Below are positions 41,641 through 52,534 of a stretch of 64,000 bases of DNA, piece after piece. The notes beneath the pieces are model-generated. The model had not been told where the DNA came from. It worked only from the letters and a program-made list of their open reading frames with translations, and made no database searches. The position numbers and the translations under genes are program-made. The stretch lies in the NCBI GenBank assembly GCA_963575745.1, contig CAUYUJ010014256.1, positions 181,001-245,000 of the forward strand, in the 5' to 3' direction. Source of the DNA: Prorocentrum cordatum. Its lineage: Eukaryota; Sar; Dinophyceae; Prorocentrales; Prorocentraceae. Position 1 is the first letter of the stretch. Each line of letters starts with the position of its first letter.

Positions 41641-42394
41641 CAACCCCCGCCCCCCTCCGCCGCCTGTGCTCAGAGCGCGGAGCCAGGAATGCGCGTGAGT
41701 GAGTCCTAGCTTGTGTGAAGTCCAGATGCCCTGTCGGGCCTCACCACGACCCCCCCCTCCCCCCCACCTCCATGCAAGCAAACTTACCAGAATCCAGGGA
41801 AGAACGGCGTCTTGGGAACTGGCATCTTAGATCTACGACGATGTGATTTCCCAAGGACCATCAAGAACGGGTCCATGGTGAAAAAGTACCCCTTGTAAAT
41901 CGGTCTCGGGGCGTCTGGGGCCGCGGATTGAAATAGTCATCTTGGCGGATGTCTGGAGTTCTGGGGAATCGAGAGAAGGGACGGGAAAGCTAAGCGTGTA
42001 ACAACAGCTGTTCCCGTATCTCCGAAGTACTGATCAAAAGCACAAGTGCTTGTGCTTACACACAAAATTTGTATCGAGCGATCCCTGCCCAAGATCGCGA
42101 GGCAGGGTATACAAGGAGCAATGGCACACTACGGGGCCTGGCGGCCGCGGCGTGCAGGGTCTTCGAGGCGGGTCGGGAGTTCCGTTCGTCGACTAGCAAT
42201 CCCAGACCAAAACTTGGCGGGTGTGTATTGCAATGATACCAACAGCTGTTCCCAGACCTCCAAGTCATATTGGACAAAGAGAGAACGGCTAAGCGTATAA
42301 ATCATTTGAGGGTAAAGATGGCTTCTATCAGGGTTGAGAGCATGTGTCATGGGTCCAACATTTGCTCTGAGACCCGCCGTGTGAGACATCCTCA
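41641..42394. other. Intergenic, one short direct repeat
   Basis: No gene seen. CAACAGCTGTTCCC followed by a CTCC(G)AAGT word occurs near 42002 and 42239, each close to a GCTAAGCGT word, suggesting a ~240-bp spaced duplication. Confidence 0.5.
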
Positions 42395-42605
42395 GACCAT
42401 GCCAGCTGGTTGGTTGGTTGTTTGGTTGGTTGGTTGGCCCGTTGGTTGGTTGGTTGTCCAGCCGGTCGGTTGGTTGATTGACGATTCGTTGGTTGGTTGG
42501 TTGGTTTGCTGGTTAGTTGGTTGGTTGGTTGGTTGGTTGGTTGTTTCGATGGTAGGTCGGTCGATTGTCTTGTTGGCCAGTTGCTGGGTTTGTTGGTTGT
42601 TCGGT
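42395..42605. repeat. (TTGG)n microsatellite
   Basis: About 200 bp of GGTTGGTT words with TTGT and TCGG variants. Confidence 0.95.
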
Positions 42606-42654
42606 TTGTCGGCAAGCTGCTCACGCCGACAATGACTGTTGCGGCGGCGGAGCG

Positions 42655-42885
42655 TCGACGTCTGTGACAAGAACGACAATGACGACGAGAGCGACGACGA
42701 CGACGACGTGGGCGGCGGCGACGTCGTCTGTGACAAGATCGACGACCACGAGGACGACGATGACGACGACGGAGACGACGACGACGACGACGACGACGGC
42801 GGCGACGACGAAGACGAGAACGACGGCGTGGACGACGGAGTCGACAAGGAGGACGACGAACGCGAAATCGACGACGAGGCCTGTC
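42655..42885. repeat. (GAC)n microsatellite
   Basis: Degenerate GAC/GACGAG trinucleotides, giving poly-Asp or poly-Val frames. Confidence 0.93.
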
Positions 42886-43713
42886 GGAGACTTTCGGATT
42901 CCTTCGGAATCCGCAGGAGGTTCACAGGATTCTGGCGGAATCAATCGAACATCCGTCGGATTCTTCAGGAGATCCATCGGAAACTATTTGGACACCACGT
43001 GACATCTTTTGAAACCGTTTCGCAATTTAGTCGGACCCCCTGGGGGTATCAAAGAACTTCGCAGGAGTCCTTTCTGGTAATCCTGCGGCACTCCTTGGGA
43101 AACCTGAGAGAATCAGACGGGCATCCACAGGGATCTGGATGAGGAATCATCGGCGCGTTCGCGACATGGCAACCTGGGGGGAGTTGGAAACCATGTTGTT
43201 CCGGACTACTCGTCATCCTCATAGTTCCCCTCCTGAGCCGATTCATTATCATTCCCATCATAATCCCATCTTCCTTCTGCACACCCTTTTGCTGAGTATT
43301 TCACGCGAACCATCGCGAGAAGTCGAGAGCCAAAGAGGTGCGTCGCATCAGCCAAATCCAAATCCGCATCTGACCTCGTCATCGTTATCATCCCCCTTGT
43401 CGTCCTTTTCTCCCTCATCAGAGCAGTCGCCACTATCATCCCCTTTGCTCTTAGTCCTCTTCCTGGCCATCATCCTCATTATCGGTGTCCTCATCATCTT
43501 GCCCCGATCCTTCAGCGTGTTCTCCAAGGGGCTTTCAGCCGAGACTCACTTCGGCATATGTTCCCGCCTCGGTTTCCTCAGAGGGCTGGGGGGATCGCCG
43601 ATTGTGCACATCTCTCGTGTGCGTTGTGCCTGATATCCTTTCAGAGGCTTTCGTTTCAGGCGCGCTTCGGCGCACCCTTCGCGAATGTTTTTTCCTGCGG
43701 CTTCCCGGCTCAG
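42886..43713. other. Intergenic, no feature recognised
   Basis: A mix of GGA-TTC-rich words (42890-43100) and C/T-rich DNA. No supported gene. Confidence 0.5.
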
Positions 43714-44535
43714 CCCTACCACAGTCCCAGCACAGTCCCAGTACAGCCGCAGTGCAGTTTTCAAGTGCAGCCCTAGCACAGTCCCAGTGCAGCCCCAGAG
43801 TCCGAGTGCAGACTCAATACAATCCCAGTAGGGCACAAGTACAGGTCCAGTACAGTCCCGAGTGGCGCTCCATCGCAGCACCGACACACCAGTCCGAGGC
43901 TCCAGTGAAGCACCAGTGTAGCCCCAATGCAGTCCCAGCGCAGCAACAGTGCAGTCCCAGCGCTACACTGCCAGTGAAGTCCCAGGTCCCAGTCCAGTCC
44001 CAGTACAGTCTCGGTGCAGCCTCAGTACAGGCCCAGCACGCTCCCAGTGCAGTCCCAGCGCAGCTCGCGTACATCCCCAGTGCAGGCCAAGTGCAGTCAC
44101 AGTACAGTCCCAGCATAACCCCAGTATGCTCCCAGCACAGCCCCATCACTGCCCAAGTACAATCTCGATACAGTCCCAGTACAGCTCCAGTGCAGTCCCA
44201 GCACTGTCCGATTGTGAAAGTCCAAGTGCAGCCCCAGCACATGGTCACTACAGCCCGTGTGCAGTCCCATTGCAGCACCAGCGCAGTCCCAGTGCTACAG
44301 CCCCAGTGCAACAGTCCCACTCCAGTGTTAGGACAACCTCAGCAGAAGCCCAGTGCTAGAGCTTCAGTCCGTTCCCGTTGCTCTGCCCTCGTATTGTCCC
44401 AATGCAGCCCCAGTGCAGTCCCAGCACTGTCCCAGTATAGTCCCAGTACAGTCCCAGTACAGACCCAGCACAGCCCCAACACAGTCCCACTGCAGTCCCC
44501 ACATAGTCCCAGTACAGCCCCAGTACAGGCCTAAT
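43714..44535. repeat. 11-bp minisatellite, ~820 bp
   Basis: Variants of CAGTCCCAGTA and CAGCCCCAGTG repeat about 70 times. Eleven bases is not a multiple of three, so an open frame translates as an 11-residue period (QYSPSTVPVQS type) in all three phases. The 349-residue frame across it is an artefact of this periodicity. Confidence 0.93.
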
Positions 44536-45219
44536 ATATTCGTCGCCCGTGGTAGGGGGTGTATTTTTTCTCCTGTCGCCGACGGACTTACATATATGCG
44601 TAAAGCGGCCCATCCCGTCTCACGAATTACAAGATCCTAGACTTGGTTTACCCCCCCCACCTTCCCCCACCAGTTCGCGATTTATACCCTCCCTGTTACA
44701 CAAAGGCAGTCCTGGCCACCTTGAGGCTCATTTTGGCGAAACGGACGCTCTGCGATGTTGTTTTCTTCGTGCCTACAAAAAGGTTTTCTTGGCGGCCGTC
44801 TTGGCCGTATTGGGGGAATGTTGACAAGTCTCGAGGCCATGTTGTGCCACCATGTGACGTTCTCGGACCGTCGTGACGTCTTCTTGGGCCATCTTGGCGG
44901 CCTTGGTTGTTGTGTTGGAAGCTCGTGGGCATTGTTTTCATTTGGTTGTTCGGTGGGCCGTGGCCCCAGGAGCGCTCATGGTTTGGTCTTTGCTGCAAGG
45001 ATCGTGGTTTCGGGACCACGGACCACTTGTTGTGTTTACGAAGGGGTCGGGGCCTTGGGAGCGTGGGCCTTACCTTTTGGTACCAACGCTCTTGTGTTTT
45101 GATCTTTGTATCGAATCCGCAGCGCCACCCGTCTCTCCGCTCCACGCCTCTCCTCCTCCACCTACTCGTCCTCCTCATCTTCCCTTTTCGCGCGTTGGCA
45201 CATCCCTCACATGTTTCGC
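44536..45219. other. Intergenic, no feature recognised
   Basis: It includes some CTTGG/CCATCTTGG words (44715-44905) reminiscent of the CTTGGGGCC family. No gene. Confidence 0.5.
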
Positions 45220-45410
45220 GGCCCCATGGGGAGCTCCACCGAAGGCCCCAGTGGCTGCGTCCGCATGCGGCCCCGCCCAATCTTCGGCAGACCCCTCCCG
45301 CGCTGTGTGGACCCCATAAGGAGCTCCACCGAAGGCCACAATGGCTTTGTCCGCATGTGCCCCCTGCCCCGATTTGGAAGGCCCCTCACACGTTTCGTGC
45401 ATCCTGAAAG
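45220..45410. repeat. Two-copy ~91-bp tandem repeat
   Basis: GGAGCTCCACCGAAGGCC occurs at about 45228 and 45319 with similar flanks (GCTGCGTCCGCATGC and GCTTTGTCCGCATGT). A third partial unit precedes it. Confidence 0.8.
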
Positions 45411-45654
45411 CTCACCCCTTCCGTTCCCCTCTCGTCCGTCCTCGTCACCGCCACACCCCCTGCGTTTCGTCACCGTTCGGACCTGTGCCTCATCCGGGCT
45501 CATCGAGGAGGATCCCGGATGACAACTCACCTTGCGACGTGCCCTACCAATCGGCACCAACGGATGATATAAGATGTGCCGACACGAGTGCAACAGCAGC
45601 ATTGCAAGAGACGGTGCACGGCGGACGTCTACATCGTGTGAAGTGAGCGTGGGC

Positions 45655-46110
45655 GACTTGAAAGTGGCGACAGTGTCACACCTTGGCCCCCCCAGCAGCC
45701 CTCGACAGTGGCGACAATTACACGCTTCGCAGTCCCCCCCTCGAGATGGCGAGGTCCTGTTTGGACCTGCGTCGAACCCCATTGTGTTGCCCCTCAGCTG
45801 CCCTCGAACGTGGTGTCAATGTCACACTTCGCAGCCCCCCCTGGGATGGCGAGGTCTTTTTGGGGATCTGCGTGGGACCCCACTGCGCTGGCACCCCCAG
45901 CAGCCTCTGAAAGTGGTGAGAGTTTCACACTCTGACCCCCCCCCCCCAAAAGATGGCGAGGTTCCGTCTGGATCTGCGTGGGGCCCCACTCTGCTGCCCC
46001 CCGAGCAGCCCTCGAAAGTGGCGACAGAGTCACACTTCGCAGCCCCACAGGGGTCCCAGGGATGGCGAGGTCCCGTTTGGATCTGCGTGTGGCCCCACTG
46101 TGCGGCCTTC
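45655..46110. repeat. Tandem array, four to five units of 100-109 bp
   Basis: GATGGCGAGGT(C/T) recurs at 45745, 45845, 45952 and 46061. Each unit also has GGATCTGCGTG, CCCCACT, CAGCCCTCGAAAGTGGCGAC and TCACACTTCGCAGCCCC blocks. Confidence 0.9.
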
Positions 46111-46385
46111 TTCGGGCGTTTTAGATTCCTCTTGCAATTCGGCCTTTTCGGCCCTCGTGGGGCCGTCTTGATGGCCCTTTGGCCGTCTTGGGGCCCTCTG
46201 GGCCCGACTCGGGAATCTCTTGGGAATTTGTGCGGTTTTCTTGGAGGCTTTTTGAGGCCAGATTCGGTTCTTCGGGAGTTCGAACAGGCGATAATCATAA
46301 ATATTGGAGAACGTTAGCGATACAATTGATGTTAGCCTCCTGGAGGTCCTCTTAGAGCTCTCCTGGGGCGTCTTGGGGCGCCAGT
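46111..46385 (+). repeat. CTTGGGGCC-unit dispersed repeat, copy R5 (partial)
   Basis: GGGGCCGTCTTG, CCGTCTTGGGGCC and CTCTCCTGGGGCGTCTTGGGG words. It is followed within 100 bp by an ATGTATACG-type microsatellite (46470-46550), as are R1 and R2. Confidence 0.7.
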
Positions 46386-46819
46386 TGTCGGATGCCTGAG
46401 AAGAGAGCGTGCTTGCTGGGTAGATTCTGGCAAGTGTGCTTGCATTGCATCTTCACCTCCTTGTACCTATGCATATGTATACGTACGCATTTGTATATAT
46501 GTGTGTGTACCTATAAACATGTGCAAATACATTTATGCGTTTTTACATACATATCAGGGGTCGTGGTTTCTGGAGCGCGAATCCACGGCCTTTCGCCAGG
46601 AGTAGTCGTCTCTGGGCTGCGGAACCGATGCTCCTGTTCCACGGATCGTGTCCTCGGCAGCGCCGGCACCCGGCGTCCCACAGGGGATCCCGGCCTCGGG
46701 AGCGCGGCACCATTCAGTTCTACCGCCTCGTCGTGGCCTCGGGATCGCAGACCTTTTTCTTTTGGTCCTCCCCAGGCTCGGATCCAAAAAGGAGGAGGCA
46801 GGACGCAGGAGGAGGCCCC

Positions 46820-46965
46820 CGCCCGCCCGCCCTGGAGGTCTCGCACGATGGCGCCGGGCTCGAGGGCGGGGTCCTGCGCCGGCCGTACGGCTACGTGGAG
46901 GGGGAGGGGGTCACGCTGGACGCGGCGGCGCTGGAGGACCTCCCACCCCCCCAGCAGACCTCCAA
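46820..46965 (+). other. Possible orphan exon, unknown
   Basis: One non-repetitive open stretch reads EVSHDGAGLEGGVL, RRPYGYVEGEGVTLD and AAALEDLP, with GC-rich third positions and CTGGAG|G before it. It resembles exon composition, but no partner exon or family was found. It may be chance. Confidence 0.25.
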
Positions 46966-48524
46966 CGCATTTATTGACGAACAGCATTCACGAAAATCAA
47001 GGCGGCATTTCTGTCTACGTTTTCTCTGGCTCTGGAGGGCTCTCGCCAGGCCCACGAGACCGTCCAGAAAACGGCTCAAGGTGAAAAGCCGGTCCCAGGC
47101 AGGAGGTTTCCATTTCCATGTACCCCGCATGTAAAATCAACATCGGATTGTTGGGCCCTCTTGTGGAGGAGGAGGGGGAGGAGGAGGGAGGAGGACCAGA
47201 ACCAAGGGCAAGATGCATCAACGATGCGATATTCGAATACGCGAAATTCGTTGAAACAAAAACCTCCGCAGGTCTGCGCGGATGTCTTGGATCGGCAATG
47301 GGCCTCCTTGCTCAGGAACTCCGCGCGGACCCCCTACAGTGTATGTTTATGTTGCATGCTTCCATTTCTAAGTACTCTCTCCCGTCCCAAGGCCCCTCGT
47401 GAAGTCCCTACAAGCATGTTTCTCTTAACAACCAGCTCGTCTCCGAAAGACGCGCCCCCTGTGTGCCTGCCACTCAGGCGATATCCTTGGTATGAAAGGT
47501 ATCGGCCTTGTATCTTTCAAGCGATGCGTGCTGCCAACAGATGGGATCATACGTTCGGTCGGCGTGACAGCGAGAGCCCCTGTTTGACAAGGAACCGCCC
47601 CCCGCCCCACACCCCTGCACCAATTGCACACATTCACGCTCTTGATTACTCAACGTCTTCAAATCGCAAGCGAGGGCCCCAATTTCAGAAGAAAGTGGCC
47701 TCTTCCCGTGCAGGTGTCACTCGTCTTCAATTCCTGCCAGAGGAGGTTCGACTCAAGCGAGAGCCCCCTTCCTCCCCCTCATGTTCACCTCCACCTCATC
47801 GTCTCCTCCTTCCTGCCTTTCTTCGCGTGCCATCCCTCTCCTTCTCCAGCCGTCTCCTACGAATACGACCCCCCTCTACAGTGAGCGGCTTGGATAAGGA
47901 ACGCCTGCTTTTCAAACGGAGCTCGGTCGTTCCGCTACCTTTTTGGCGGCGACCCCCCCCCCCTGATGTTCTTTCAGATGTTGGACGCGCGGGTCGGCTG
48001 TTCCTTCGGACTTCGTAGAATTCTTTGGAAAACAGGGGCTACGTTCCTTATCTATCCTTCCTTAGGTCAGGCCGATGACTGTAGTCTGATCCTCTTTCTC
48101 GGTCCCTCCCGTCGCCCATTCTCTCATCTGCCCGACTCCGAGATGGATGTTTTCTCAACCGCCAGGCGCCGACAGCTCGCGTGGCACCGTCGCCCATGTC
48201 GGGCCTGGACCCGATCCAAATTCTTCGGAGAGGAAAGGGTTCTCCTCCTCCTCCTCCTCCTCCTCCTCCTCCTCCTCCTCCTCCTCATGGTGCAAAGACA
48301 CCAGAGCCACTCTCTGAGCCCTGAGTGCTTCTTGCTTCGGCGTTCCTCCTCCTCCTCCTCCTCCTCCTCCTGCTCCATTCCTCCTCCTTTTCCTCCTCCT
48401 CCATTCCTCCTCCTCCATTCCTTGTCCTTGCAAATAACTTCTTCCTGTCGCACCCCGAGGCTCTTCGCCCGAGACTTGCTCATCACTCATGATTCTGAAG
48501 CTTAAACAGTGGCAGCAGCTTCAC
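46966..48524. other. Intergenic, no gene seen
   Basis: It contains (TCC)n at 48242-48287 and a TCC/CTCCATTCC tract at 48345-48420. Open frames are short or repeat-driven. Confidence 0.6.
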
Positions 48525-48995
48525 AGATGGAGGGCGGGTCGCTTTCAAAATGTGACTCTCGCCATGGCGCCGCGCACATTCTTGTAAAGCACGTGCAAGA
48601 GTTTTGCGGATTGAGGGCGGTTTATTCAACATGTGGTTCTCGCTTCAGCGCCGCGCACATTTCACTGATTGTGGGCGGGTCGTTGTCAAAATGTGGTTCT
48701 CGCCTCAGCGCCCGTCGCACTGGCTTTAATCCTGTGCAAGAGTTTCACGGATTGAGGGCGGGGTGGCTCTCGCTTTAGCGCAGCGCACATTCGTTTTCAA
48801 CAATTGCATGAGTTTCACGGGTGGCTTTCCAAATTTGGGTCTCGCCTTAGCGCCGCGCGCATTCGTTGTCAGTCAACAATTGCCAGAGTTTCACGGGTTG
48901 AGGGTGGTTTTTTTTCAGAGTATGGTTTTCGCCTTAGCGTTGAGCGCATTCGTTTAACAAACATTGAAAGAGTTTTCCGGATTCCCATGATCAAC
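48525..48995. repeat. Degenerate tandem array of six 58-90-bp units
   Basis: Each unit has GAGGGCGG(G/T), AATGTGGTTCTCGCCT, AGCGCCGCGCACATTCG and AGAGTTTCACGGATT blocks, with deletions in some. The array ends ~165 bp before the DIRS element begins. Confidence 0.85.
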
Positions 48996-49160
48996 GTATC
49001 AGAAATGGTGTGTTTGAAGGATTCAGGATTACGCGGGTGTAACAGTTATATAAATTCGCAGTGTTGGCGTCCCAGAAATGGCGTTTGTCACGATTTCGGA
49101 TCGTCGAAACGCAGCAGTCAGGTTGATCGGTGGCGTTGAAATCTCCTCCTCCACCTCCCT

Positions 49161-49273
49161 CGTGATCGTTCTTGAGAACAGTGGGTTTCCTCCCGCCTCG
49201 TAGCCTCTCCTCTGCTTGTCCTTTCCCGCTGCCGTGTTTCTCAAGGCTCTGAGGAGCCGTTTGCATTTTGGGG
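49161..49273 (+). repeat. Direct repeat A1 of the DIRS element
   Basis: It begins CGTGATCGTTCTTGAGAACA and ends TTGCATTTTGGGG. Copy A2 at 63835-63946 differs at only a few positions. The flanks diverge sharply on both sides. Confidence 0.92.
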
Positions 49274-49299
49274 TGGGCGGGCGGGGCCATAGCACGGGC

Positions 49300-49395
49300 A
49301 CTCTGAGGAGTGCTGGGTAGTGGCTGGGCCAGGTCCCCCCTCCAGTGCGGGCGGGGGCTCCGGAGGGGAGCCCCGCGGCCCGCAGCAGAGTGAGG
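49300..49395 (+). repeat. Direct repeat B1 of the DIRS element
   Basis: It shares GAG(T/C)GCTGGG, CCAGTGCG, GCGGGGGC and CCCCGCGGC blocks with B2 (about 63485-63570). Similarity is lower than for the A pair. In A1-B1...B2...A2 the two repeats are in reversed order at the ends. Confidence 0.75.
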
Positions 49396-49448
49396 CATGC
49401 TGATCCGCCCTCGTCGGCGCGCCCGGCCTGGCGCAGCGGCGGGGAGAC

Positions 49449-50310
49449 ATGAGGGCGCTCCACAGTATCGAGTGCACGCTCGCGCTTGCCGTCGGGGCGC
49501 TGGTCACCTGGCTGGACTCGTCTTTCGGCGTGAGTTGGTATGCGACGGTGCATGCGACGGCCACCATGGCGAGCCCCGAGGAGGGCGGCCATGAACGGGC
49601 ACACCCTGACGAGGAGGGTGTCCAAGACGAGCAGCAGGCTTCGCCGGGAAATGCGCACGGAGCTGGCTGCAGTGCCACGGACAGTGACGAGCTGCCAGCG
49701 GTGGGGGCGCCGGTCAGGCCACCTCCAGCAGCGGCGTTCCCTGCACCGATCGAGCCCTTGGTCACGGACCCGCCGCCAGCCATGGCCGGTCTGGACGAGC
49801 GCTCTGCCGAAAGCAGCGGAGGAGACCAGAGTACCACCGCTGCTACGGCTACTACTACGCCGACGACCTCCCAGCGGAGGCGAGGCCGGGGCCCCCTTCC
49901 GGGAGCTCCTTGGCGGAGGAGGAAACGGAGACGCCCAGGAGGCGGGCTCCGAGTCGGGATGAGGTCAGGCGGGGGGCCAGGCTGAGGAGGTGCGCGCCGC
50001 AGAGGAGAGCCCTCCCCCGCCCCCGCCGAAGTTTGGCGGCGTCGTCAACGCCACCGCGGACGACAAGGCACCGCCGCCTCAGGATGCTCCTCCCCGCGAC
50101 GCTGAGCCGAAGTTGCCACTCTTCTCCAGGGAGAGAGTCAGCGCGGGAGTCGAAGCTGCACTGAAGTGGCTGGGAGAAAGGACGGGCTACGCTTTGGGCG
50201 CTCACCTCCACCAGCTCATCGCCTTCATGATAGGTCTGGTGGACTCCATGGGCCGCTACATGCTTGGCGCCTACTGGGCCAAGCTGCAGTGGGCTGCTAT
50301 AGCCATGGTG
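49449..50310 (+). pseudogene. DIRS element, gag-like N-terminal region (two frames)
   Basis: An ATG at 49449 opens a frame beginning MRALHSIECTLALAVGALVTW, a hydrophobic start, then an acidic and Pro/Ala-rich linker to about 49900. A second frame (about 49900-50310) continues with PKLPLFSRERVSAGVEAALKW and a hydrophobic helix near HLHQLIAFMIGLVDSMGRYM. Neither frame alone spans both parts. The function is presumably structural; no homology is recognised. Confidence 0.5.
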
Positions 50311-50311
50311 G

Positions 50312-52534
50312 TTGGTGGTCTTGGTTGGCACCGTGCTGGGCTCCACCGTGGGCGTTGTGATCTGGTTCGTGGGCACGGCATGGAGATACTTGACCCTGAT
50401 GTTATCCACGATGGGGGGCTTTGCGCAGGGCAGCAAGTCGGGGCACGACGCGAAGCTGGCGCTGGGCGGCAACACAGCCGCAGCGCTTACCTGGCATGGC
50501 AGTGCCGAGGCCCTCGAGATTGGCGAAGACTACATCAAGACCGAGGTCCGAGGCCGAGGAGGAGGGGCAGAGAAGATGATGCCCAACGACCTCATCGTCC
50601 GTTCGGGAGGCTCCGTGGCTAGGCTCGAGCAGGGTCCACGGGTCACTCGCCACGGGTATGTCTACAAGTTCCGGGACGTGAAAGGGAGTTCGCATCGGCA
50701 CCTGAAGGCGGACCTGGAGGCCACCCGCGCCGACGACGGTATCGGGATGGTCCACCTGTGCGCCGCTACCCCGTGTACGCTTCCCCTTGGGGGCAAGGCG
50801 ATGGTGCATATTTGCTCGTCGTGCGTCGTGCCCCACAGCTCCCCGATCAACGTGGCGGACCTGGCCAAGCTCTCCCCCGCAGGCCGAGCCCGCGCAGGCG
50901 GGAGGCTCTGCTGTGCCTGGGCGGGTCGAGGCGCAGGAAAGGCCATGGGGCGTCTACTCAGGTGCTGTGCCCGCAAGAGGATGAGGCACCCCAAGCCGGG
51001 GCACCCCGCCAGCAAGGCGGAGGAGATGGACCCCAACTCGGAGACGGAGTCGGAGCCCAGCGTTGACGTCTGCCAGGCCGACCAAGCGGCCTACCTCGCC
51101 GAGGGCAGCACGCAGGTCTTGAGCGCTCAGTGCTGCAGGGACACTGCCAGGCAGAGTCCAGTCTTCCTCTTGGTGGGGGATGCTGCTATCTCGGACACTC
51201 GCGACCTGCAGGAGGAGGCCGGTACTTGGACTTTCCGCGCGTGCGTGCGTCACGCGGGTGCCTGCGAGAGCCAGGCAGCTCGGCGGAAGTGTCCCCAGTG
51301 TCACCGCGCCCATGTGATTGAGAAGGGCGGCTTCCCGCTCTGCGCTGCTCACGCGGCTGATCGCGCGGTGGGCTGGCGGGGCCGGTCCGCGACTCCCCAT
51401 CGAGATGGCGAGGACGGCGACCAGCGCCCAGGAGGCGCGAGGCCAGAGAGGAGGAGTGAGGAGCGCGCGGCTCGTCGCGCGCCGGCGGCCGCCAGCCGCA
51501 AGGGCAGCCCAGCCAAGGCCGAGGCGGACGTGGTCTGGCTTATCCACGTTCGTGACCCTCTGGCGCCGGAGGGATCGGAGTGGGGCGCATGCCACAGCTT
51601 CCCCGCCCGCTTCATCGGCCCGACGAAGAACGGCAAGAGCGACGACCCACGTACGGATGTGGAGGCGATGGGCTTGGGGCTGACCTTCTCCGTCTCGGAC
51701 GTGGCCTCCGCCTTCCCCAGGCCCGAGCTGCTTGGCGAGTTCGTGGAGGCGCAGCCGCCCGCGATCTGCTGGCGCCCTGGCGCATCGTTGCGGCTGTCGG
51801 ACCACGGGGGCGGCGCGAACTACCGCGGCGACTCCTTGAGCCCTGCATCAGCCATCGCCCTGAGCAAGGACCGCAGTCGGCACTTCATGGCCAAGCGGGC
51901 TCGATCGCGGAGTCGCAGCGCTACTCCTACTCGTCGGGATACCCACGACGATTTCGACGCGAAGCTACGCAGAGCCCAGGCACAGGACGAGGAGCAGAAG
52001 TGCCAGGACCCGAGGCTAACCCTCGTTGCAGCCTACCTCACCAAGCGCGCCGACGGCCTCGCAGACAGCGCAGCCAGAGGAGTCATCGCGGCGGAGAGCG
52101 GGATGGGCAAGCATGAGCTGCTGGCGGAGCTGATCGTGGCGGCGGACACGCTGCAGGAGGGAGTCAGCGAGGTTGGCGTCAGTCTTCTTCGAGGGTGCCG
52201 CGACCTTTGGAGTCGAGAGTTGGAAGGTGGCGAGGGTAGCCCGCGCCCAGGAGCAGCGGACGGGCCGCCACTCCCTCCTCCAGCACACGCCCCACCTGAT
52301 GGTCACGAAGCGGCAGGAGGAGGCTCGAGGCCAACAGCCTTGGTGCGGGCTCCTCCCGAAGGCCAGGCGGGCTCGACTCTGCCCCCGCCGGGGCTGGGGT
52401 TTCTCGGCTTCGGGCAGAGGCCGCCCCCGCGGCCGGAGGCGCGGCCAGGTTTCAACCCGAGCGAGTTCTACGGGTCCGGGGGAGCCAGCTCGATTGCACC
52501 CTGGACGGCTCCACCGCCCACATCGCCCTCCTAG
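50312..52534 (+). CDS. DIRS element, gag-like protein with membrane-like segment and Cys-rich motif
   Basis: 740 open residues, a frame-shifted continuation of the preceding part. The first ~35 residues are strongly hydrophobic (VLVGTVLGSTVGVVIWFVGT), like a transmembrane segment. A Cys/His cluster around CRHAGACESQ-type sequence with KCPQCHRAHV and LCAAHAADRA could bind zinc (about 51245-51365). The C-terminal third is Arg/Ser- then Pro/Gly-rich. It ends at TAG 52532-52534, after which the same frame stays open. It is called gag-like only by position upstream of RT. Confidence 0.55.
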   Translation: MVVLVGTVLGSTVGVVIWFVGTAWRYLTLMLSTMGGFAQGSKSGHDAKLALGGNTAAALTWHGSAEALEIGEDYIKTEVRGRGGGAEKMMPNDLIVRSGGSVARLEQGPRVTRHGYVYKFRDVKGSSHRHLKADLEATRADDGIGMVHLCAATPCTLPLGGKAMVHICSSCVVPHSSPINVADLAKLSPAGRARAGGRLCCAWAGRGAGKAMGRLLRCCARKRMRHPKPGHPASKAEEMDPNSETESEPSVDVCQADQAAYLAEGSTQVLSAQCCRDTARQSPVFLLVGDAAISDTRDLQEEAGTWTFRACVRHAGACESQAARRKCPQCHRAHVIEKGGFPLCAAHAADRAVGWRGRSATPHRDGEDGDQRPGGARPERRSEERAARRAPAAASRKGSPAKAEADVVWLIHVRDPLAPEGSEWGACHSFPARFIGPTKNGKSDDPRTDVEAMGLGLTFSVSDVASAFPRPELLGEFVEAQPPAICWRPGASLRLSDHGGGANYRGDSLSPASAIALSKDRSRHFMAKRARSRSRSATPTRRDTHDDFDAKLRRAQAQDEEQKCQDPRLTLVAAYLTKRADGLADSAARGVIAAESGMGKHELLAELIVAADTLQEGVSEVGVSLLRGCRDLWSRELEGGEGSPRPGAADGPPLPPPAHAPPDGHEAAGGGSRPTALVRAPPEGQAGSTLPPPGLGFLGFGQRPPPRPEARPGFNPSEFYGSGGASSIAPWTAPPPTSPS

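Noticed and set aside
43485-44534. 349-residue repetitive ORF resembling a structural repeat protein
   Set aside because: The 11-bp period keeps frames open without selection; there is no start context and the opposite strand is similarly open.
45655-46110. CRISPR-like array
   Set aside because: Whole ~100-bp units are repeated with no unique spacers, and the genome is eukaryotic; these are tandem repeats.
46820-46965. A confident second host gene between RPL10A and the DIRS element
   Set aside because: Only one exon-like stretch with no recognisable family and no partner exons; kept as a low-confidence feature.
47746-47761. tRNA B-box-like GGTTCGACTCAAGC
   Set aside because: No matching A box, acceptor stem or anticodon arm could be found at the right distances.
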